Of a stretch of DNA of 64,000 bases, positions 58,801 to 64,000 are shown piece by piece. The translations under genes were made by a program, and so were the position numbers. The notes under the pieces are model-generated. The model worked only from the letters and a program-made list of their open reading frames with translations, was not told the DNA's origin and made no database searches. Origin of the DNA: Nannochloropsis salina CCMP1776 (Eukaryota; Sar; Eustigmatophyceae; Eustigmatales; Monodopsidaceae); the NCBI GenBank assembly GCA_004565275.1, contig SDOX01000021.1:374560-438559 (forward strand). The letters run 5' to 3'. The stretch's first letter is position 1. Every line of letters starts with the position of its first letter.

Positions 58801-61800
58801 CGTTGGTACACGCGCCGTGCCAGGAACCCACGTACCACAGCACTGCAAGTGGTGGCGGCGCTTTCCATGCGCACTTTCGCCGCTCGCGCCTTGCGACTGA
58901 AGAGACGCATCGCCAACCATCGTCGTGTGCATTTTTGTGCCACCAAGGTCCCACACCGCAGCTTCTGATAGCGTGCCTGCTGTCGATGACCACGCCATCC
59001 TGCTTGGATTTGAACGATCTGGTGTCGATGCCGCAAGAATTTTTTTCGCAGCAGGTGCATGCGAACAGTTCTCTGTAAAAGTAGAAGGGCCTTGCGCGTG
59101 TGCATGTACCGACGCACGCCTAAAAACCCGCGGATAAGGGCTTGAATCCGCGCGGCGTGAGAAGCGAAGAAATCACGGATGGCATCGCGAAGCAAGTCCA
59201 AACCATTGTCGCGCAAGAAAATTTTCCGTTTGCCCAGCTGGAACCCCCCGACGGGTAACACTTTGGCGACAATGGCTTGACAGGCAGCCCGATATTCAGC
59301 CGAGGACCTGAGTGTCGGGGGTTTGCACGAGCCAAGGAGGACATCGAAGCGCCGGTAAAAGTCCTCGAAGGGGATGCGTGTTGGATAGGCCTCTCGACGG
59401 ATGCGAACCACTTCCAGGACGCCCGAGTACCGCAACTGCTGCACGACCAGCCGGGGACTAAAACCTCCGGCTGCCTTGATGGCGTTGGGCTTGATGCATT
59501 TAATGTAGTGCGGCTCAGTTGCTTTCAATGTCGCCGTGAGCTCCTCCAACTGCCGTCGAAACGTACAAGAGACTGTAAAGGCGCCCGAGATGGCCCCCGG
59601 TCCTGCAGCCTGGTTGGTCTTCCCGCCTATAAGAATTCGTCCTCGCTTGTTTCTATCGGATGAGGCAAGTGTGGGGGGCACGGACGGAGAGCCGATGGAA
59701 GAGGGAGAGGAGGTGGAGACAATCGGGCGACCATCCAGATCTAGCTCAACTTTGACAGCTGCTTTCTTGGGTTGAGGTAAGGGGGCGATATATCCAGGGG
59801 TACCGGGGATGGGTTTGTCTGTGAACAGGTTTTGGAAAAAGGTGTTTCCCGAGAGCCGCCAGAGGTCCAGGAGGTCGTCGTGGAGCGAGTCGTTATTTTT
59901 CTCGATGAAAGATGCGGTGCTATATGTGACAGACCCGGCGAAATGCTTGATAATGAACTCGTCGCCCTGAAAGCGGGGCTTCGCGTAGCATTCAACCTTG
60001 TTCAAATGAGTGTTGTGGTAGGAAGTAAGCAAGGCGTCGTTGTTGGCCTTTCGCCCCAGCAACCCTTGCTCCTCCAGCATGATCAAGAGCCCTAGCGGCT
60101 TTTTGGCGATCAAATCGATCACGGGCTGATTATCTCTAAAGCTAATGACGGACCAATCCAGCTCCTCCGCCACGTACTCCTGCTGCTCTAAGACGAAAAC
60201 ATGCATATTAAACTGCTGCTGCAGAACCTCGTTGGCGTAGTTGATACATAACTGTTCAAACGAATTTCGCGTCATAATTTCGAAGCCGAAGATATCTAAA
60301 ATGCCGATAAAGGAGGCAACCCCCTCGGAAGAGGCGGCGGGGGACCTGGTGGAGGAGTCGGAGGCCATGCTCGCGTGGCAAGAATTGATTTTCCGCAAAA
60401 TCCAGTGAAATGCCTCTCCATACACGTACTTGATCACGGCCTGGACGTTATTGCGGGATTGCTCTGGGTTGAGGGGAATGGTTAGGCTGGAGCCGCGGGT
60501 ATGGGTAGTCCGACGCGTCACTCCTTGCACAAGCTTGTCGGGGGTGACACCGAGTAGCTCGGCGATTTCACTCAAAGAGACGTGGGGCGATGAAATCTGC
60601 ACAAGGTCATCATCCGCGTCGTCCCCGCCAAATTCAAGGTTCCCAAGATGGAGCAGAACTGCCAACAGGCGCCAGAGCGACGCGCATTCTTCCTCACTCA
60701 CCCCCAGGGTCACCAGAGCCTCCGCGACCTGCCGAAACTCCTCCGCGTCGTCCACGTCCTCGAGGGAGCAGCATCCTCCCTGGGCCAAAATAGTGTAGTC
60801 TTCCGGCCTGTCTGTGAGCTTCAGGGCAGCCAAGGTTGCAGGCGCCAGACCTTTGAGCATCTCGTAGAAGATATGGTAGTTCCTCTCGTCTGGGTCTACG
60901 TGCACCAAGCGGGATTTCTCCAGCAAAAAATGGTCTGTCCATGCGCCAATCAGGTTTCTTTTGGCATCGTACTGGAGTTTGATGTACTTTCCGAACCGGG
61001 AGGAGTTGTCGTTGCGGAGGGTCTTAGCGTTGCCGAAGGCCTCCAGCACCGTATTGCTCCGAAGGAGGCACTTCTCGATCATGTCTCCGTCCCCCGCGGG
61101 TTTCTCTGCGCCCAAAGCTTTGGGCCTGGAGGATTTTTGTCGCTGCAAGGCGTTGGCTACGGTGATGAGGTAGCGCATGACGTATTTAGACGCCTCCGTC
61201 TTGCCCGCTCCACTCTCGCCGCTGATAATAATTGACTGGTTCTTCAGCGCCACATTCTTTCCCAACAGTAAAGCCTCGTTCGGCTCGGTCATGAAACGAA
61301 AAGCTCGGGCTGCGACGGAGTAGACGTGAGGACGCCGCTCGGAGGGAGGAAGGGCGGCAGCTCCTTCATTCTGAGCGAGGGAGTCCCCGTCGTGGTTGCT
61401 CTCCTGGGAGATTGACGACGTGGGATCGAGCAACCCCGCCGTGGCCCTATCCAAATCGTACAAAAGCGGGATCTTCTTGTACGGATTGATGGAAATGAGC
61501 ACATCCGAGCAGGTCGTGTATATCTTATCGTTCCGGAATCGGCGTTTGAGCACGTGAAGCAGCGGGGCTTCGTGCATGTTGTTCAGATTGGCCAAGTCGT
61601 CCATATCGATGGCATGCGAGGGGTCGAACGGGTGCGAGTTGGACTTTTCAACTGTGGTGGTCGTTTCTTCATCGGTATTGAGCACCGATAACTGATTACC
61701 GTCTCCTGAGACGCCCCGCACTGTCGCCAGGCGCCAGACCTCCTCCGCGTCTGCGACCCAGGCCTGGCCCATGACGTCGTCCATCTTGTCGAACTCGGCT

Positions 61801-61880
61801 GACGCGCCAAGGTCGTATTCCTTGGTCGACGTTCCAGCAAGATTGTCGCTGCCACCAGCTGCTGTGGCAGGCGCAGGCAT
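55812..61880 (-). CDS. Class XXXI-type unconventional myosin with 17 IQ motifs, ankyrin-PH-ankyrin tail
   Basis: 2022 aa in one exon. The motor domain (about 85-900) has the P-loop GESGAGKTEA (about 222), switch I NDNSSRFGK, switch II LDIFGFE and an actin-binding/converter region ending near VLPVGGFQLGKRKIFLRDNG. The neck (about 905-1305) contains 17 IQ-type units by hand count, from AARIQALIRGFLGVRRY to IFVLQRAVRRYLEEI. Ankyrin repeats follow (MLHLAARAGQAST, GNTSLHLAACKGSLDLAKRF), then a PH domain (about 1583-1677; KAGWLKKRRETDRFNRRWCV, LQAWLAKLRMVM). A second ankyrin block follows (GETPLHALIF, MIDNGADVNAQDLNGNTVAH). Seventeen IQ motifs with two ankyrin blocks split by a PH domain is the published description of class XXXI, known from oomycetes. 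The last 150 residues (GSFAVLELIDRTRG, ALLHVTDTYVDS) look like a C2-type sandwich. It is likely a membrane-cargo motor. Confidence 0.92.
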   Translation of the reverse strand: MPAPATAAGGSDNLAGTSTKEYDLGASAEFDKMDDVMGQAWVADAEEVWRLATVRGVSGDGNQLSVLNTDEETTTTVEKSNSHPFDPSHAIDMDDLANLNNMHEAPLLHVLKRRFRNDKIYTTCSDVLISINPYKKIPLLYDLDRATAGLLDPTSSISQESNHDGDSLAQNEGAAALPPSERRPHVYSVAARAFRFMTEPNEALLLGKNVALKNQSIIISGESGAGKTEASKYVMRYLITVANALQRQKSSRPKALGAEKPAGDGDMIEKCLLRSNTVLEAFGNAKTLRNDNSSRFGKYIKLQYDAKRNLIGAWTDHFLLEKSRLVHVDPDERNYHIFYEMLKGLAPATLAALKLTDRPEDYTILAQGGCCSLEDVDDAEEFRQVAEALVTLGVSEEECASLWRLLAVLLHLGNLEFGGDDADDDLVQISSPHVSLSEIAELLGVTPDKLVQGVTRRTTHTRGSSLTIPLNPEQSRNNVQAVIKYVYGEAFHWILRKINSCHASMASDSSTRSPAASSEGVASFIGILDIFGFEIMTRNSFEQLCINYANEVLQQQFNMHVFVLEQQEYVAEELDWSVISFRDNQPVIDLIAKKPLGLLIMLEEQGLLGRKANNDALLTSYHNTHLNKVECYAKPRFQGDEFIIKHFAGSVTYSTASFIEKNNDSLHDDLLDLWRLSGNTFFQNLFTDKPIPGTPGYIAPLPQPKKAAVKVELDLDGRPIVSTSSPSSIGSPSVPPTLASSDRNKRGRILIGGKTNQAAGPGAISGAFTVSCTFRRQLEELTATLKATEPHYIKCIKPNAIKAAGGFSPRLVVQQLRYSGVLEVVRIRREAYPTRIPFEDFYRRFDVLLGSCKPPTLRSSAEYRAACQAIVAKVLPVGGFQLGKRKIFLRDNGLDLLRDAIRDFFASHAARIQALIRGFLGVRRYMHTRKALLLLQRTVRMHLLRKKFLRHRHQIVQIQAGWRGHRQQARYQKLRCGTLVAQKCTRRWLAMRLFSRKARAAKVRMESAATTCSAVVRGFLARRVYQRERAATRMNSLARAFIARRQYRALRASVLVLAVSRGHLARQRYRHARRACTKLQAMVRMQAAVKELKRRKAALRIQTAARAWSARKIFCTIRTQARLQREKLERQAALAIQMQYKAHQTRLQYVAWRRAAILLQAHARCILARRLKVRCLAVVVLLQAQLRRYRCQKAYRRLRAAIRIQSIARQNRCRKLFYRLRATVQIQAWIRGRKARRRYLAYKAAVKIQAVARGKAQRRRYLRARGVVRLQSVVRGRKARRSFERLRNAIFVLQRAVRRYLEEILEERRVHMLHLAARAGQASTVHRMLEERPWLITRRDRRSHFRTLFHSAALAEDISVMALLNPEYEDLVATDGQGNTSLHLAACKGSLDLAKRFAVVCDGRGARAWQDASSTKGSLDPWRKTGATGGWENGKEGPQASFRIASIGIDSLDDRRKSARESMLVAHRMNSMGGTAPGSPQLPGSIARCSMLSPRSSTVNSPARSIAHTPVHRSQVHEMMLGCGGSPHKGTLGTPAGRLSVPNRQGGFNGISSAELELACDRARSERLALRTMQSTKLKAGWLKKRRETDRFNRRWCVLTETELRYYHAPTDCPVSKIIKLKPSMLKVCDHIDFCFEIHSPLLLDRRNREGRLYFQAESEMELQAWLAKLRMVMGQTTHMYGRRSSPIQYVNSELRKKLMLCTNEAGETPLHALIFSLESKDRKRSGIQPLVVQLAMWMIDNGADVNAQDLNGNTVAHRAALIGAGDSQRGVGGVGRRGRRAMKEVAMTAAVAPENKDTAFRLIAALAQKGANLTLRNKINQTVVDLMAESRQDGTKLMGPGQVKMSADRTLFPPPFRLPACSYVSFFVEKLAMADTSPEKFPAPYFKISVFSAKQHLVERAQIITYPALVKGRSMWWGWTWNMQTPVEHLSPGSFAVLELIDRTRGPQAWALLHVTDTYVDSGLQTLEMYRYPLDLRLQRLEPADFFLTGDMRVTKAAPLGQNCERLEERAETPSLTSSVL

Positions 61881-62783
61881 TGCTGGGAAACCTTTGCACG
61901 GTTGATGAGATGCAGTGTATCAGATGTCCAAGTGATATGGGAGGAGCGCGCGTGCCTAGTTGGGATTTGAGAGCGTGCGCGGAAAAGAGGTGGGAGGTGA
62001 ATGCAAGTAATAATTAGGTCAAACTGTCGAAATATATGTGTGTAGCAGTCCGAAAAACTACGTTCAATATCATTCTTGTCCCGAAAACATCGAAATCAGG
62101 GAGTAGGGCGTGAACCTGAAGCCCGCCCCTTCATCCGATACACGGGCCCATGGCTGAAAGGCGGAACAACCACAGTAGCAAGCTCCGCGGGATTGAAGCG
62201 ATGCCCACTGTTATCCCCGCAAGTTAAACATCAAGATGTTCACGATCATAGATAACTTGTCCCTCCTTTGCGCCCATTTCCGATCTGGCTGGCAGTGTTG
62301 ATGACCAAAGCGGGGGCGGCGGCGTCAGGGCGATGTAACGGCTCGGATTGATTGAAGGTTAGGGGGGAGGTCAACTATGTCGAAATAGAGGCCTTTGACG
62401 GGCACAGGGGGCCAAGGCCACCGTCTGGTTGCGGTTCACTCGGATTTTTTGCTGGAAGTGGACACGGGTGCGCTATGGTCGCGACTGCCTGATCTGGGAC
62501 TACTTTTGTAAGGCGGAGTCTGTAGGCGCACCGACGTGGTCCCCGCCCACTGCCTGCCTGCTCGACCTGTGCGGATGTGGAGGGCAACTCACTGACGCAT
62601 CTTGAAACTCGAAAGTTTGCGGAAATTTGTGCATGCGCAGTGTGTGCGTGGTGTTTTCGTTTAAGGACAAAGAAAACCCTCTATGGATTCGCGAAAGGAG
62701 TATTCATATTCCCTTTTCTCTCCGCTTGTTTCACAAGCCAACACAATAGCACCTTATCAACCCGTGTCTTCTTGACAAAGTAA
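61881..62783. other. Divergent promoter region, myosin and alcohol dehydrogenase genes
   Basis: 903 bp between two ATGs that read apart. No gene supported. Confidence 0.45.
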
Positions 62784-64000
62784 ATGGCTTCCGCCCAACA
62801 CAAAACCTTTGCCTTAGCCGCGCATGACGAAGGAGGCGTTCTCTCTAAGTTTGAGATCGAGCGGAGGGCCCTCGGCCCTAAAGATGTCAAGATTGCCATA
62901 AAATTTTGTGGAATGTGCCACAGTGATCTGCATCAAATCAAGGGAGAATGGGGCAACAGCAAATATCCCATGGTTCCGGGACACGAGATTGTCGGCCTCG
63001 TGGAGGCTGTCGGGACGGAAGCGCAAAAATTCAAAGTCGGCGCCAAAGTCGGCGTGGGCGTCTTTGTCGACTCCTGTCGGGCCTGTGCGAACTGCAGACA
63101 GGGAGACGAGCAGTACTGCACAGGGAACGGAATCCTCAACTCAGCCGTGTTCACGTACAACCACACACTTCCCGATGGCACGCTGGTGCAGGGAGGTTAC
63201 GCGCAAACCGTCGTTGTGGACGAGGCCTACGTGTTGCGCATCCCAGACAACCTGGACCTGGCGGCGGCGGCGCCCTTGCTGTGTGCGGGGATCACTGTGT
63301 GGTCTCCCTTCTTGCACTTCGGGGTTCGAAGCCACCATACGATAGGGGTGGTGGGGCTTGGTGGGCTGGGGCACATGGCCGTCAAGTTCGCGGTGGCGAT
63401 GGGATGTGACGTGGCTGTGATCTCCCACAGCCCTGGAAAAGAGGCTCTTGCCAAAAAGCTGGGCGCGCACCATTTCATCGTGATATCGGACGAGGCAGCC
63501 AAATCTGCCCACGCCCGAACGATGGACTACATCGTCGACACGGTCAGCGCCCCGCATAAGCTGCAGGACTATCTGCCCTTTTTGAAGACGGGCGCGACCC
63601 TCTGCCTGGTAGGCATCCCCACCAAGCCCTACGAGCTCCACGCCGGCGACGTCCTCATGCAGCGCCTCAAGGTGGCCGGCTCCGTGATTGGGGGGATCCG
63701 GGAGACCCAGGAGATGTTGGATTTCTGCGGGAGGCATGGGATCACGAGCATGATCGAGACGGTGCCGGCGGCCTACGCGAACAAGGCGATGGCTCGGCTC
63801 GAGCAGAACGACGTCAAGTTCCGCTTCGTCTGTGAGTACTGGTTTGTGGTGGGGAACAGAGGGGACTGGTCGTAGGCATGACTGTAGAGGGCTTACCAAA
63901 ACGTTTGCGACACCGTTTTCATTGCCGAGCATCTCATTTCGCTCGATCCGGCTACTTCTCTGACGTCACATCTACAGTGGACATCGGCGGCACGCTTTCC
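62784..64000 (+). CDS. Zinc-dependent alcohol dehydrogenase, CAD/YahK type, 3' end beyond the window
   Basis: Exon 62784-63831 ends at CGCTTCGTCT/GTGAGT. The next exon starts at 63978 after CTACAG and continues past the window; the join reads FRFV-L-DIGGTLS and replaces the VCEYWFVV read-through. Motifs: GMCHSDLH (catalytic-zinc Cys and the proton-relay Ser), YPMVPGHEIVG, the four-cysteine structural-zinc loop SCRACANCRQGDEQYC, and the Rossmann motif GVVGLGGLGHMAVKFA. The layout and ...KFRFV end match NADPH-dependent aldehyde/cinnamyl-alcohol-type reductases such as bacterial YahK and yeast ADH6. These reduce a broad range of aldehydes. There is no targeting leader, so it is probably cytosolic. 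At least 357 aa are seen; the final residues are missing. Confidence 0.9.

Noticed and set aside
1-64000. CRISPR arrays, prophage, bacterial operons
   Set aside because: None seen. Spliced genes, a myosin and plastid leaders show this is eukaryotic nuclear DNA.

Overview
The window looks like nuclear DNA of a photosynthetic stramenopile (ochrophyte), most likely a compact, eustigmatophyte-like (Nannochloropsis-type) genome. Three things point there. Genes are split by a few short GT-AG introns. Several proteins start with a signal peptide followed by the heterokont plastid motif (A/S-x-A-F, ideally ASAFAP). The window also holds a 17-IQ, ankyrin-PH-ankyrin myosin of the kind described as class XXXI in stramenopiles. 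The species name is an inference. About 24 protein genes can be supported. Strands alternate freely and there is no operon logic.

Layout: 1-936 (-) THOC6-like WD40 protein running off the edge; 1617-2324 (-) HlyIII/PAQR membrane protein; 2381-3552 (-) leucine-rich-repeat protein; 5843-7605 (+) DUF442-persulfide dioxygenase; 8021-9529 (-) sulfide:quinone oxidoreductase; about 10.2-12.4 kb a decayed DNA transposon; 13094-13420 (+) short ferredoxin-like plastid protein; 13760-15677 (-) adenosine deaminase; 16677-17170 (-) unknown small protein; 18016-19530 (-) TAM41; 20752-24706 (+) PHD/ePHD chromatin protein; 25138-26306 (+) ankyrin protein; 26530-27678 (-) DUF6816 lumen protein; 27963-29861 (-) glycerolipid acyltransferase; 30630-31985 (+) TraB-like protein; 32371-33072 (-) Rieske-like plastid protein; 34058-37277 (+) MRE11; 37532-38650 (-) LSM1; 39456-40529 (+) JPT/HN1-motif protein with a lumazine-synthase fold; 41223-44511 (-) NRF-6-type acyltransferase; 45204-47015 (+) plastid RH39-like helicase; 47427-48269 (+) RNA polymerase III subunit RPC8; 48462-52448 (-) NELF-B with an internal bromodomain; 52796-53354 (+) UPF0390-like protein; 54577-55070 (+) 62-aa membrane microprotein; 55812-61880 (-) class XXXI-type myosin; 62784-64000 (+) zinc alcohol dehydrogenase, cut by the edge.

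Functional themes. A tail-to-tail pair (persulfide dioxygenase and SQOR) forms the core of sulfide oxidation, and both proteins carry plastid-type leaders. Transcription and RNA genes include THOC6, NELF-B, RPC8, LSM1, RH39 and the PHD protein. Lipid genes include the GPAT-like enzyme, TAM41 and the NRF-6 acyltransferase.

The most novel candidates are two unusual protein architectures. One is a NELF-B homologue interrupted by a bromodomain. The other is a protein whose ends resemble the two JPT1/HN1 (Jupiter) motifs and whose middle is a lumazine-synthase-like domain lacking the active-site residues. Exon joins given below were chosen by hand from GT-AG sites, reading phase and family alignment, without transcript data.
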